From positions 496,001 through 560,000 of the forward strand of contig NZ_JBGCBZ010000001.1 in the NCBI RefSeq assembly GCF_041262585.1: a DNA stretch of 64,000 nt, written 5' to 3'. Under the pieces are notes generated by a model. The model made no database searches. It saw only the letters and a list, made by a program, of their open reading frames with translations, and was not told where the DNA came from. This document shows positions 42,676-51,107 of this stretch, in pieces. Within the stretch, counting starts at the first letter, position 1; every line of letters begins with the position of its first letter. The DNA comes from JAOEGB01 sp041262585 (GTDB taxonomy: Bacteria; Actinomycetota; Actinomycetes; Streptosporangiales; Streptosporangiaceae). The position numbers were made by a program, and so were the translations under genes.

Positions 42676-43641
42676 TCAGCCGAAGAGCTTCCGGGCGACC
42701 CGGAGTTGCTCCAGGGCCTGCTGGGACTCGCCGCCCTCGTGGCCGTTGAACGGCCAGACCGCGATGTCTTTGGGGCCCGCGTAGTGGTTGTACGCGGCGA
42801 ACACGGTAGAGGCCGGGGTCACGCCGTCGCGCAGCCCGACGGAGAAGAGAGCGGGCGTCTGGGCACGCACGGCGAAGTTCACACAGTCGAAGTAGTCGAG
42901 CGTGGCGAAGATGTCCTCGACCCGGGTGCGGTGGACGGCGCAGAACCGGCCTAGTTCCCCATAGGGGTCGATGTCGGTGATCTCCACAGCGCGCCGGAAA
43001 TGGCTCATGAATGGCACGTTGATGAAGGCGTGTGTGATCCCCGGGACCAGCGCGGCGGCTACGAGCGCCATGGCCCCGCCCTGGCTTCCGCCCGCGACGA
43101 TGACCTTCTCCGAGTCCACCGCGGGATGCGACCGAGCCGCCTCGACGGCCCGGACGACGTCCGTGAAGAGCCTCCGGTAGTAGTACGCCTCGGGATCGAA
43201 GATGCCCTGCGTCATCTTGCCGGACTGCTCGGGCCCGATGCCGGGGAAGGGGTCCGGGGTGTCGCCGGGGCGCCAGCCGCCGCCCTGCCCACGGGTGTCC
43301 ATGACGAAGACGGCGTATCCGGCGGCGGGCCACAGCAGCCAGTCGTGGGGCAGGCCCCGGCCGCCGTTGTAGCCGATGTACTCCACCACGCACGGCAACG
43401 GGCCGGAAGGCGACGCCGGCTTGAGGAACCATCCCTTGATCGGATGGCCGCCGAACCCCGCGAACGTCACGTCGAACACCTCGACCAGGGAAAGATCAGC
43501 GGCGTACGGCACGAAGGTGGCATTCAGCTCGTGCTCCCGCGCCTCGGCCAGAGTCCGCTCCCAGAAGAGGTCGAAGTCCTCGGGCTCCCGGCGCTCCGGC
43601 AGGTAGGCACGCAATTGGTCGAGGGGCATGTCAACGAACAT
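42676..43641 (-). CDS. CE7 acetyl esterase (acetylxylan esterase / cephalosporin C deacetylase type)
   Basis: A 321-residue alpha/beta hydrolase. It begins MFVDMPLDQLRAYLPERREP, then has PCVVEYIGYNGGRGLPHDWL, VMDTRGQGGGW, the nucleophile Ser about residue 184 in VAGGSQGGAMAL, the Asp in VGLRDGVTPAST (about 270) and the His in FNGHEGGESQQ (about 299). The RGQGGG motif is diagnostic of CE7. Start ATG 43641 is seven bases after GGAG; ATG 43665 lacks such a site. No signal peptide is seen, so it is intracellular, removing acetyl groups from xylo-oligosaccharides or other small esters. It is divergent from the GNAT gene. Confidence 0.92.
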   Translation of the reverse strand: MFVDMPLDQLRAYLPERREPEDFDLFWERTLAEAREHELNATFVPYAADLSLVEVFDVTFAGFGGHPIKGWFLKPASPSGPLPCVVEYIGYNGGRGLPHDWLLWPAAGYAVFVMDTRGQGGGWRPGDTPDPFPGIGPEQSGKMTQGIFDPEAYYYRRLFTDVVRAVEAARSHPAVDSEKVIVAGGSQGGAMALVAAALVPGITHAFINVPFMSHFRRAVEITDIDPYGELGRFCAVHRTRVEDIFATLDYFDCVNFAVRAQTPALFSVGLRDGVTPASTVFAAYNHYAGPKDIAVWPFNGHEGGESQQALEQLRVARKLFG

Positions 43642-43811
43642 GGGGGCACTCCGGGGGAACGTCATCGGGCCAGCCCTCCGACCCTACCGGTGCTCCATCC
43701 CGTGGCAGTGATCGCGTACGGCCCTCCGCGTACGGTCCTCCGGCGCCCGGCGCCCGGCCGGCGACGGAAATAGATGTGACTCGCGACGTTCGAGTCCGCA
43801 AGGATGCCGGG

Positions 43812-44738
43812 ATGAAGGCCCGCCCCTACGCCGACGACGACATGCCGCTGCTGCAATCGACCTTCGCGACGTGGATCGCCGAGGCGGGCAGATGCGGGTA
43901 CGACCACATCGGCGAACTGCCCCACCGGATCTACGAGAACCTGCGAGATCGCCGCCCGGTCGGGGAACTGGTTCGTCTGTGGGAGGGCGACACAGGCCTC
44001 GCCGGCATCGCGATCAACCTCCGCTTCGGCTCCGCGTTCGACGTCTTCACCGCGCCCTCGCTACGCGGCACGCCCGAAGAGCGTCGCATGCTGGAGTTCG
44101 CTTACCAGACCACGGCCCGCTTCATGAACCCCGGCGAACGATACGTCCTGACCGACGTCTTCGACTGCGACGCCACCAGGATCAGGCTGCTGCGGGAGCT
44201 CGGCTTCGAACGCTTCAGAACCTGGGACCACGTCAACGACCGCGACCTCGGCCAGCCGGTCGCCGAAGCTCGCGTCCCCGCCGGCTTCGTTCTGCGTGGC
44301 GCTCGTCCGGCCGACGCCGACCAACTCGCCGAGGCCCGCAACCACGCCTTCGAGCAGGATTGGACCGGGTCGCAGTACCGCGCGGCGGTGATGGAGAAGC
44401 CCGGGTACGACCCGGAACGGGAGATCGTCATCGAGGCGCCCGACGGCCGGATCGCCGCGTTCACCGTCTACTGGATCGACGAAGTCAACCGGACCGGCCA
44501 TTTCGAGCCGGTCGGCACGCACCCGGACTTCCAACGTCGGCGCCTCGCACGGGCGGCGATGGTGCACGCGATGCGGCGAATGCGGGCGCTCGGCATGACG
44601 GTGGCGACGGTCAACCACGATGCCGGCAACCTGCCCGCCCGCAGGCTCTACGAGTCCCTCGGCTTCGTCAGGCGGCACGAGACGTACGGCTTCCGCCGGC
44701 CCTCACCCAGCACGCCTCCACTCAGCGTGTCCCAGTAG
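43812..44738 (+). CDS. Tandem-GNAT acetyltransferase
   Basis: About 308 residues with two GNAT folds. The N-terminal half (MKARPYADDDMPLLQSTFAT, residues 1-140) lacks a clear acetyl-CoA loop. The C-terminal half (FVLRGARPADADQLAEARNH) has motif A in GTHPDFQRRRLARAAMVHAM, with the R-R-x-L-A loop, and motif B in VNHDAGNLPARRLYESLGFV. The layout resembles mycothiol synthase MshD and antibiotic acetyltransferases of the same shape. ATG 43812 is preceded by AAGGA seven bases away; ATG 43776 is an alternative. The substrate is unknown. A strong hairpin follows the stop. Confidence 0.87.
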   Translation: MKARPYADDDMPLLQSTFATWIAEAGRCGYDHIGELPHRIYENLRDRRPVGELVRLWEGDTGLAGIAINLRFGSAFDVFTAPSLRGTPEERRMLEFAYQTTARFMNPGERYVLTDVFDCDATRIRLLRELGFERFRTWDHVNDRDLGQPVAEARVPAGFVLRGARPADADQLAEARNHAFEQDWTGSQYRAAVMEKPGYDPEREIVIEAPDGRIAAFTVYWIDEVNRTGHFEPVGTHPDFQRRRLARAAMVHAMRRMRALGMTVATVNHDAGNLPARRLYESLGFVRRHETYGFRRPSPSTPPLSVSQ

Positions 44739-45142
44739 CCGGCCCGAGCCTCGGAACCGGGCACGGCGCCGCGCCGTCCGCCCGGGCACGGCCGAGCTCT
44801 CCTCATCGACGTGGTGGCTGTGGCGGCCGCAATGGCAACGGCGTGTGTGGTGGTCCTGGGGCCCCGGCGGTCGTGGTCCCGGCGCGATTGCCGCGCCGAG
44901 GATCAGCAGATCGGCAGGTAGGGCGGCTCGGGCCTGTGCGGTTACCTCCGGAGACGCGGACAGGCCTGCCCCTCCCCCCTCTCATGGAGCAAGAGCAGGA
45001 GCAGGAGCAGGCCTGTGCGTCGCCGGCCCTGCCAGTCACAACGACCAGACGCAGACAGCACTACGAACACCCGTGGCGTACGGACTCCGTCCGCCACGAC
45101 GCCATTGCCGAGGGCGTGCCCGCCGACCGGTGAGGATTCTCG
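44739..45142. other. Non-coding region between GNAT and helicase genes
   Basis: About 400 bases holding the GNAT terminator hairpin, a short GAGCAG(GAGCAG) run near 44990-45010, and the downstream side of the helicase. The open frames crossing it have no family pattern or ribosome-binding site, and I see no gene. Confidence 0.5.
44757..44785 (+). terminator. Hairpin terminator after the GNAT gene
   Basis: CCGGGC (44757-44762) pairs with GCCCGG (44780-44785), and ACGGC (44763-44767) with GCCGT (44773-44777), giving an 11-bp stem with a two-base bulge and a five-base loop, 19 bases after the stop codon. There is no U-tract, as often in actinomycetes. Confidence 0.5.
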
Positions 45143-47323
45143 TCAGCGGCCGGTAAAGCGGTTGCCGGAGTGACCGCCGGTGCGCCCGGTGGGGCGGCCG
45201 CCCTGGCGGAACCCGCCGCCATAGGGGGCACGGGACTCCCCACGGCTGTCCGGACGGCGCTCGGAGCGGCCTTCGCCGCGTCCCCGCTCACCCTGATAAC
45301 CGCCGCCCTGGTAACCACCACTCTGGTACCCGCCGCGCGAGTCGCTGCGCGAGTCACCGCGCGAGTCGCTACGCGAGTCACCGCGCTGCTCGTAACGGCC
45401 GTCGCCGTTCGAGGGCCCGCGCTGCCGGTCGCCCTGGTAGCCGCGGCCGCTTGCCCGCTCACCGTCCCGGAACGAGCCGCCCTCACGGTTCTCCCGGAAG
45501 GGGCGGGCTCCGTCGCGGTAGTCGCTCCCCGTGCCGCGGCCACGCTCGCCATGGGCGTCCCCGCGCCGGCCGTCGCCGAGCCTGCGATCGTTGTCCCGGC
45601 CGGCGAAGCCGCCGCGGTCCCCGCGGAACTCGCCGCCACGGTCACGGCGCTCGCCACCGGAACCCCCAGCGCCACCGGAACCCCCAGCGCCACGGTCACC
45701 CCTGTCACTGCGGTCACCACGGTCATCTGCCGAGCCGCCGCGGGAGGAGCGGAACGAACCCTCGCGGAACTGGCCGCGCAGGTCGCGGACGCTGCCGCCG
45801 GAGTCGTTGCGACGCCGGTACTGCGTGGCCTCGGCCGGGCGCCCGTCTCCCGGGGCACGGTCACGGCCGGAGCTCTCGCCTTCGCGGCGGAACCCCTCGT
45901 TCCCGCGCCGGAAACCCTCGCCCTCCCGCCGGAAACCGCCATCGGAGCGGTCGCGCCAGGGGGCGCCTTCGGGACGGTCACGGCGGGGGCCGTCGCCGTC
46001 CCGGCCGCGGCGGTCGCCGAAGCGGCGCGGACGACGCTCGCCGCCGGGGTGGTCGTCGCGCTTGGGCCGGAGGGGCCTGCGCACGTCGGGCTCCCAGACG
46101 GGGATGGCCTCACCGCTGGGGCGGCGGGCGCCGGCGATCTCGGCCAGGATCGGGTCGCCGGGCGCGACCCGGTGGCGGGACGGGGTGATGCCCGCCCGCC
46201 GCGTCATCGAATCGGTGGAACGCCGCTCGTTGGGGGTGATCAGCGTCACGACGCTGCCGCGCTCGCCCGCGCGGGCCGTACGGCCGCCGCGGTGGAGGTA
46301 GCTCTTGTGGTCCATGGGCGGGTCCACGTGGAGCACGAGGCTGACGTCGTCCACGTGGATGCCGCGGGCGGCCACGTCGGTGCAGACCAGGACCTTGACG
46401 TTGCCCTCGCGGAACTCGCTGAGAATGCGGGTGCGCTGGTTCTGCCGCTTGCCGCCGTGCAGGCCGCCGGCGCGGACGCCGACCCGGGCGAGCTGCTTGA
46501 CCACCCGGTCGACGCCGTGCTGGGTGCGGACGAACAGGATCGTACGGCCCTCGCGGTTGGCGATCTCAGCCGTCACGTCGATCTTGTCGTCCCGGTGGAC
46601 CTGGACGAGGTGGTGCTCCATGGTCTCGACCGAGGAGGTCGCCGGGTCGAGCGAGTGGGTCACCGGGTCGGTCAGGAACCGCCGGACCAGCTTGTCGACG
46701 TCGCCGTCGAGCGTGGCGGAGAAGAGCAGCCGCTGGCTGTCGGCGGGCGTCTTGTCGAGGATCGCGCTCACCACGGGGAAGAAGCCGAGGTCGCACATGT
46801 GGTCGGCCTCGTCGAGCACGCTCACCAGGACGTCCTGGAGCGAGCACTCACCCTGCTCGATGAGGTCGGTCAGGCGTCCGGGCGTGGCGACGACGATCTC
46901 GACGCCGCGGCGCAGCGCGTCGATCTGCTTGCCCATGGACATGCCGCCGACGACCGTCTTGACCCGCAGCGACAGGCCGCGGCCGAGGGGCTCGATCGCG
47001 TCGGCGACCTGCAGGGCCAGCTCTCGGGTGGGGACGAGGACGATGGCGCGAGGACGCTTGGGCAGGGCCTTCTCCCCCGCGATGCGGGCCATGGTCGGCA
47101 GGCCGAACGCGAGGGTCTTGCCGGAGCCGGTCTGACCCCGCCCGAGCACGTCGTGCCCGGCGAGGATGTCGGGAATGGCGGCCCGCTGGATGGGGAACGG
47201 AGAGGTGATGCCCTGCCGGGCCAGCCCCGCGACAAGCGGCTTGGGCAGGCCGAGCAGAATGAACTCGTCAAGCACCTCAGGCAGCCCGGAGTCGATGGTC
47301 TCGGGCAGGCCGGAGTCGAGCAT
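45143..47323 (-). CDS. DEAD-box RNA helicase with long Arg/Gly-rich tail
   Basis: About 726 residues. The core (about residues 20-385) has the Q motif ITSPFPIQRAAIPDIL, motif I GRGQTGSGKTLAFGL, Ia PTRELALQV, DEAD in VLDEADHMCDLGF, SAT in LLFSATLDG, and motif VI HRGGRTARAGERGSV. The final 330 residues are low-complexity RRFGDRRGRDGDGPRRDRPE, GGFRREGEGFRRG and YQSGGYQGGGYQG repeats, an RGG-like disordered region. Such tails bind RNA and can drive condensation. The start is uncertain: ATG 47323 (MLDSGLPET), GTG 47329 and GTG 47368 are all in frame and none has a strong ribosome-binding site. Bacterial relatives act in ribosome assembly, mRNA decay and cold adaptation. Confidence 0.92.
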   Translation of the reverse strand: MLDSGLPETIDSGLPEVLDEFILLGLPKPLVAGLARQGITSPFPIQRAAIPDILAGHDVLGRGQTGSGKTLAFGLPTMARIAGEKALPKRPRAIVLVPTRELALQVADAIEPLGRGLSLRVKTVVGGMSMGKQIDALRRGVEIVVATPGRLTDLIEQGECSLQDVLVSVLDEADHMCDLGFFPVVSAILDKTPADSQRLLFSATLDGDVDKLVRRFLTDPVTHSLDPATSSVETMEHHLVQVHRDDKIDVTAEIANREGRTILFVRTQHGVDRVVKQLARVGVRAGGLHGGKRQNQRTRILSEFREGNVKVLVCTDVAARGIHVDDVSLVLHVDPPMDHKSYLHRGGRTARAGERGSVVTLITPNERRSTDSMTRRAGITPSRHRVAPGDPILAEIAGARRPSGEAIPVWEPDVRRPLRPKRDDHPGGERRPRRFGDRRGRDGDGPRRDRPEGAPWRDRSDGGFRREGEGFRRGNEGFRREGESSGRDRAPGDGRPAEATQYRRRNDSGGSVRDLRGQFREGSFRSSRGGSADDRGDRSDRGDRGAGGSGGAGGSGGERRDRGGEFRGDRGGFAGRDNDRRLGDGRRGDAHGERGRGTGSDYRDGARPFRENREGGSFRDGERASGRGYQGDRQRGPSNGDGRYEQRGDSRSDSRGDSRSDSRGGYQSGGYQGGGYQGERGRGEGRSERRPDSRGESRAPYGGGFRQGGRPTGRTGGHSGNRFTGR

Positions 47324-47860
47324 GGTCACGAAATCGTGCCTTTCATCGAAGATGACGTGTCGGAACACGGGGGCGCGTCACTTCTGCGAAAGGACGAGCC
47401 AGGACATGTACGGCGGTGCCGTACCTCATCAGGACGCGGGGGATGGAATCCCTCTCATCGGGGCTTCCAGGAGGTCGTCCCCCTGGACGGACACAAAGTC
47501 CGGCGCGGCCGACGGTCGATCCGTCGGCCAGCAGGCCCCTGCGTCGGGCGGCAGTGCCGCGCGGTCCACGCGCTTGGTGGTCCAGCACTGCGATCTGTCC
47601 GCGAGTCTATCCGAACAGGGCCGACTCGCGATCACGGCGGCTTCGGCGCTCCCGCAGATGTGCCGGCCATCACGCGAAATCGGATGGCCTTCTCACGGAC
47701 GCCATGTTGCAAGCCGCTAGGTAAAGCAAAACACCACTATACGGCATTCCCAATTGTCACAGGACATCATCGGAACCGCTTGCGGCGCGCGGGCATGGCC
47801 CGGCGCGCCGGGCGGCGATACGACCGGGGATCAGACGGGGGATCAGACCGGGATCAGGGA
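47324..47860. other. Long leader region of the helicase gene and suf operon end
   Basis: About 540 bases without a credible gene. A -10-like TATAGT on the minus strand (47741-47736) would give a helicase leader of about 360-410 bases. Long leaders are known for cold-shock helicases. Near 47826-47867 GGGATCAG(AC) is repeated four times and runs into the end of sufT. A perfect 16-bp palindrome lies at 47798-47813. Confidence 0.45.
47798..47813 (-). terminator. 16-bp palindrome downstream of the suf operon
   Basis: GCCCGGCGCGCCGGGC is a perfect dyad 48 bases past the sufT stop (47861). It can form a compact GC hairpin and may end the suf transcript, although no U-tract follows. Confidence 0.35.
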
Positions 47861-48238
47861 TCAGACGTTGAAGCCCAGCATGCGGAGCTGGTCACGCCCG
47901 TCATCGGTGATCTTGTCCGGGCCCCACGGCGGCAGCCACACCCAGTTGATCACGACACTGGAGACCAGGTCGGCGAGTGCCGAGTTGGCCTGGTCCTCGA
48001 TCACGTCGGTCAGCGGGCAGGCCGCGCTGGTCAGCGTCATGTCGATGGTCGCGATGGGGCGCTCGCCCTCGCCCGCCGGGTCGAGGTTGATCCCGTAAAT
48101 GAGGCCGAGGTCCACGACGTTGATCCCGAGCTCGGGGTCGACGACGTCCCTCAGCGCCTCCATGACGTCGTCCAGAGAGGTCTCCCCGTCGTACGTCGCT
48201 GTCGGGGCCCCAGTGGGGGTCTCTGTCGGCTTGCTCAC
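47861..48238 (-). CDS. sufT: SufT-like MIP18 family Fe-S maturation protein
   Basis: A 125-residue DUF59/MIP18 protein: MEALRDVVDPELGINVVDLG, then LIYGI, and TLTSAACPLTDVIEDQANSA with the conserved Cys, and INWVWLPPWGPDKITDDGRD. It helps load Fe-S clusters onto target proteins and is the usual last gene of actinobacterial suf operons. The gap from sufU is 34 bases. An acidic, Thr-rich N-terminal extension (about 25 residues) precedes the domain. GTG 48238 gives the MSKPTETPTGAPTA start. Confidence 0.92.
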   Translation of the reverse strand: MSKPTETPTGAPTATYDGETSLDDVMEALRDVVDPELGINVVDLGLIYGINLDPAGEGERPIATIDMTLTSAACPLTDVIEDQANSALADLVSSVVINWVWLPPWGPDKITDDGRDQLRMLGFNV

Positions 48239-48272
48239 GTCGTCTCCTCACCTCGCGGCTTGCGCTGAGCGG

Positions 48273-48710
48273 TCACGCCTGGCTCCGCACGACCGCGTCC
48301 TTGTACGCCATCCAGGCCAGCAGGGCGCACTTGACGCGGGCGGGGAACTTCGCCACTCCGGCGAACGCCACCGCGTCTCCCAGCACGTCCTCGTCGGCCT
48401 CGACCTGGCCCCGGCCCTGCATCAGCCGGGTGAACTCGTCCACCACCGACAGCGACTCCTCCACGGTCGATCCCGTGGCGAGCTCGTGCAGCATAGACGC
48501 GGCGGCCTGGCTGATCGAGCAGCCCTGGCCGTCGTAGGACACGTCGAGGACCTTGCCGCCGTCGTCCACCTTCACCCGCATGGTGACCTCGTCACCGCAG
48601 GTCGGGTTCACGTGGTGCACTTCCGCGTCGTACGGCTCACGCAGTCCCCGGCCCTGGGGGTGCTTGTAGTGCTCCAGGATCAGCTCCTGGTACATGGATT
48701 CAGCGATCAT
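48273..48710 (-). CDS. sufU: SufU iron-sulfur scaffold / sulfur-transfer protein
   Basis: A 145-residue protein. The zinc- or Fe-S-binding residues are Cys38 and Asp40 in VNPTCGDEV, Cys64 in GQGCSISQAAASML and Cys128 in RVKCALLAW. A loop of about 18 residues between Cys64 and Cys128 typical of SufU (rather than IscU) is present. It accepts sulfur from SufS. Start ATG 48710 is four bases after the sufS stop, indicating coupling. Confidence 0.94.
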   Translation of the reverse strand: MIAESMYQELILEHYKHPQGRGLREPYDAEVHHVNPTCGDEVTMRVKVDDGGKVLDVSYDGQGCSISQAAASMLHELATGSTVEESLSVVDEFTRLMQGRGQVEADEDVLGDAVAFAGVAKFPARVKCALLAWMAYKDAVVRSQA

Positions 48711-48713
48711 GGC

Positions 48714-49976
48714 TCAGCCGAACACCTTCTGCACGTGGTGGAGGCCGCGGACCAGCGCGTCGATCTCGGCCGTCGTGTTATACAGGTAAAAAGACGCCCG
48801 CGTGGTCGCTGGAATTCCGAACCGGAGATGCAGCGGGCGGGCGCAGTGGTGACCTACCCGGACAGCGATGCCGTACACGTCGTCGAGGATCTGCCCGACG
48901 TCGTGCGGGTGGATTCCCTCCAGCGTGAACGACACCGTGCCACCTCGGGCGACAGCCGTACGGGGACCGATGATCCTGAGCCCGGGGAAGCCGTCCAGCG
49001 CGTCGAGGGCGTAGGTGACGAGCTCCTTCTCGTGCCGCTTGATCTCGTCCATGCCTATCGATGTCAGGTAGTCGACCGCCGCGCCGAGGCCGATGGCCTC
49101 CACGATGGGCGGGGTCCCGGCCTCGAACTTGTGCGGAACAGGGGCGTAGGTCGAGTGGTCCATCCAGACCGCCTCGATCATCTCGCCGCCGCCGAGGAAC
49201 GGGGGCATGGCGTCGAGCAGCTCCCGGCGACCCCAGAGCACGCCGATGCCGGACGGGCCGACCATCTTGTGCCCGGTGAAGGCCACGAAGTCCACGCCCA
49301 GCCCGGCCACGTCGACCGGCTGGTGGGGCACCGACTGCGACGCGTCGAGCATCATCAGCGCGCCGACCTCGCGGACCCGCGCCAGGACAGGGGACACCGA
49401 GTTGACCGTGCCCAGCACGTTGGACTGGTGCACGATCGAGACGATCTTGGTGCGCTCGTTGACCAGCTCGTCGAGGTTTCCGATGTCGAGACGGCCCTCG
49501 TCGGTGACGCCGAACCAGCGCAGCGTCGCGCCGGTCCGCTGCGCCAGCAGCTGCCAGGGCACGATGTTGGAGTGGTGCTCCATCTCGGAGATGACGATCT
49601 CGTCACCCGGGCCGACCTTGAACCGCTCGTCGGTGTTCACCGGGTTTCCGAAGGAGTAGGCCACCAGGTTGATGGCCTCCGAGGCGTTCTTGGTGAAGAT
49701 CACCTCGTCGCGCGAAGGAGCGCCGACGAAGGCCGCGATCTTGTCCCGCGCGCCCTCGTACGCCTCGGTGGACTCGCTGCCCAGCGCGTGCAGCGCCCGG
49801 CCGACGTTGCTGTAGTGGGAGGCCAGGTGCTCGCGCATGGCCTCGATCACCTGGGTGGGCTTCTGGGAGGAGTTCCCCGAGTCGAGGTAGACCAGCGGGC
49901 GGCCGCCGGGCAGCTCGCGGGAGAGGATCGGGAAGTCCTTCCTGATCCTCTCCACGTCGAAGCTCTCGGCAGCCAT
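48714..49976 (-). CDS. sufS: SufS cysteine desulfurase
   Basis: A 420-residue group II PLP enzyme that converts cysteine to alanine and passes sulfur to SufU. It shows VYLDSGNSSQKPTQVIEAM, then FTKNASEAINLVAYSFG, ISEMEHHSNIVPWQLLAQRT, the PLP Lys about residue 236 in FVAFTGHKMVGPSGIGVLWG and the catalytic Cys about 375 in VRVGHHCARPLH. Its ATG overlaps the sufC stop by one base (TGATG). Confidence 0.96.
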   Translation of the reverse strand: MAAESFDVERIRKDFPILSRELPGGRPLVYLDSGNSSQKPTQVIEAMREHLASHYSNVGRALHALGSESTEAYEGARDKIAAFVGAPSRDEVIFTKNASEAINLVAYSFGNPVNTDERFKVGPGDEIVISEMEHHSNIVPWQLLAQRTGATLRWFGVTDEGRLDIGNLDELVNERTKIVSIVHQSNVLGTVNSVSPVLARVREVGALMMLDASQSVPHQPVDVAGLGVDFVAFTGHKMVGPSGIGVLWGRRELLDAMPPFLGGGEMIEAVWMDHSTYAPVPHKFEAGTPPIVEAIGLGAAVDYLTSIGMDEIKRHEKELVTYALDALDGFPGLRIIGPRTAVARGGTVSFTLEGIHPHDVGQILDDVYGIAVRVGHHCARPLHLRFGIPATTRASFYLYNTTAEIDALVRGLHHVQKVFG

Positions 49977-50749
49977 CAGGCGGACGCCTTCGCGGTGTCG
50001 GCCTTTCGCGCGTCCCGCACGTATGACTCGTAGCCCTCGGCTTCCAGCTTCTCCGCCAGCTCGGGGCCGCCCTCCTCGACGATCCGGCCACCGGCGAAGA
50101 CGTGCACGAAGTCGGGCTTCACGTAGCGGAGGATGCGGGTGTAGTGCGTGATCAGCAGCACGCCGGTGTCGCCTGTGGACCGGAACCGATTGATCCCCTC
50201 GGAGACGACGCGCAGGGCGTCGACGTCGAGGCCGGAGTCGGTCTCGTCGAGGATGGCGATCTTCGGCTTGAGCAGCTCCAGCTGGAGGATCTCGTGCCGC
50301 TTCTTCTCACCGCCGGAGAAGCCCTCGTTGGTGTTGCGCTGGGCGAAGGCCGAGTCGATGGACAGCGCGTCCATGCCGGACTTCAGGTCCTTGGCGAAGT
50401 CGCGCAGCTTGGGGGCCTCGCCGCGAACGGCGGTGATCGCCGAGCGCAGGAAGTTGGACACCGTGACGCCCGGGACCTCGACGGGGTACTGCATGGCGAG
50501 GAACAGGCCGGCGCGGGCCCGCTCGTCGACGGACATGTCGAGCAGGTCCGCGCCGTCGAGCAGGACGCTGCCGGACGTGATGGTGTACTTGGGGTGACCG
50601 GCGATCGCGTAGGCCAGCGTGGACTTGCCGGAGCCGTTCGGCCCCATGATGGCGTGGGTCTCGCCCGACCGGACGGTCAGGTTGACGCCGCGCAGGATCT
50701 CCTTGTCGCCGACGGCGACGTGCAGGTCACGTATCTGAAGGGTGTGCAC
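49976..50749 (-). CDS. sufC: SufC Fe-S assembly ATPase
   Basis: A 257-residue ABC-type ATPase: Walker A IMGPNGSGKSTLAYAIAGHP, Q-loop LAMQYPVEVPGVTVSNFL, signature GFSGGEKKRHEILQLELL and Walker B AILDETDSGLDVDALRVVSE. SufC forms the SufBC2D scaffold with the two neighbours. It is five bases downstream of the Rieske gene. Confidence 0.97.
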   Translation of the reverse strand: MHTLQIRDLHVAVGDKEILRGVNLTVRSGETHAIMGPNGSGKSTLAYAIAGHPKYTITSGSVLLDGADLLDMSVDERARAGLFLAMQYPVEVPGVTVSNFLRSAITAVRGEAPKLRDFAKDLKSGMDALSIDSAFAQRNTNEGFSGGEKKRHEILQLELLKPKIAILDETDSGLDVDALRVVSEGINRFRSTGDTGVLLITHYTRILRYVKPDFVHVFAGGRIVEEGGPELAEKLEAEGYESYVRDARKADTAKASA

Positions 50750-50753
50750 TCGA

Positions 50754-51107
50754 TTACTCCTTCGAGAGCGAGACGAACACGTCGTCGCCGTCGATCTTGA
50801 CTCGGTAGACGTTCACGGGCTTGGTTGCGGGCGGCCCGGTGGGCTTGCCGGTGCGCAGGTCGAAGCAGGAGCCGTGCAGCCAGCACTCCAGCGTGTGGTC
50901 GTAGACCTCGCCCTCGCTGAGCTTCACCTCGGCGTGCGAGCAGACGTCGTGCAGGGCGAAGATCTCGTCGCCCGTGCGGACCACCGCGACGGGGACGCCG
51001 TCGACCTCGACACCGACGGCGCCGTTGTCCGGGATGTCGCCGACCTTGCAGACCTTCTCCCACCGCCCCTCGTGGGAGACGTCAGCGGACGAACGTGCGC
51101 CGATCAT
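50754..51107 (-). CDS. Rieske-type ferredoxin in the suf operon
   Basis: A 117-residue protein with the Rieske 2Fe-2S motif C-x-H ... C-x2-H: HDVCSHAEVKLSEG and LECWLHGSCFDLRTGKPTGP. It is small and soluble, like the ferredoxin subunits of non-heme dioxygenases. It lies between sufD (ATGA overlap at 51104-51107) and sufC, as in most actinobacterial suf operons, and may deliver electrons during cluster assembly. The exact role is not established. Confidence 0.93.
   Translation of the reverse strand: MIGARSSADVSHEGRWEKVCKVGDIPDNGAVGVEVDGVPVAVVRTGDEIFALHDVCSHAEVKLSEGEVYDHTLECWLHGSCFDLRTGKPTGPPATKPVNVYRVKIDGDDVFVSLSKE

Noticed and set aside
47715..47760. SigR/SigH-type promoter (GGAAT-N18-GTT) before the helicase
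   Set aside because: GGGAAT is present but the distance to the nearest GTT is too short.
45170..48268. A 1032-codon open frame on the plus strand across the helicase and sufT genes
   Set aside because: It is antisense to the helicase's Arg/Gly-rich tail and sufT, Ala/Val/Thr-rich, without any domain pattern. High GC removes stop codons on the opposite strand.
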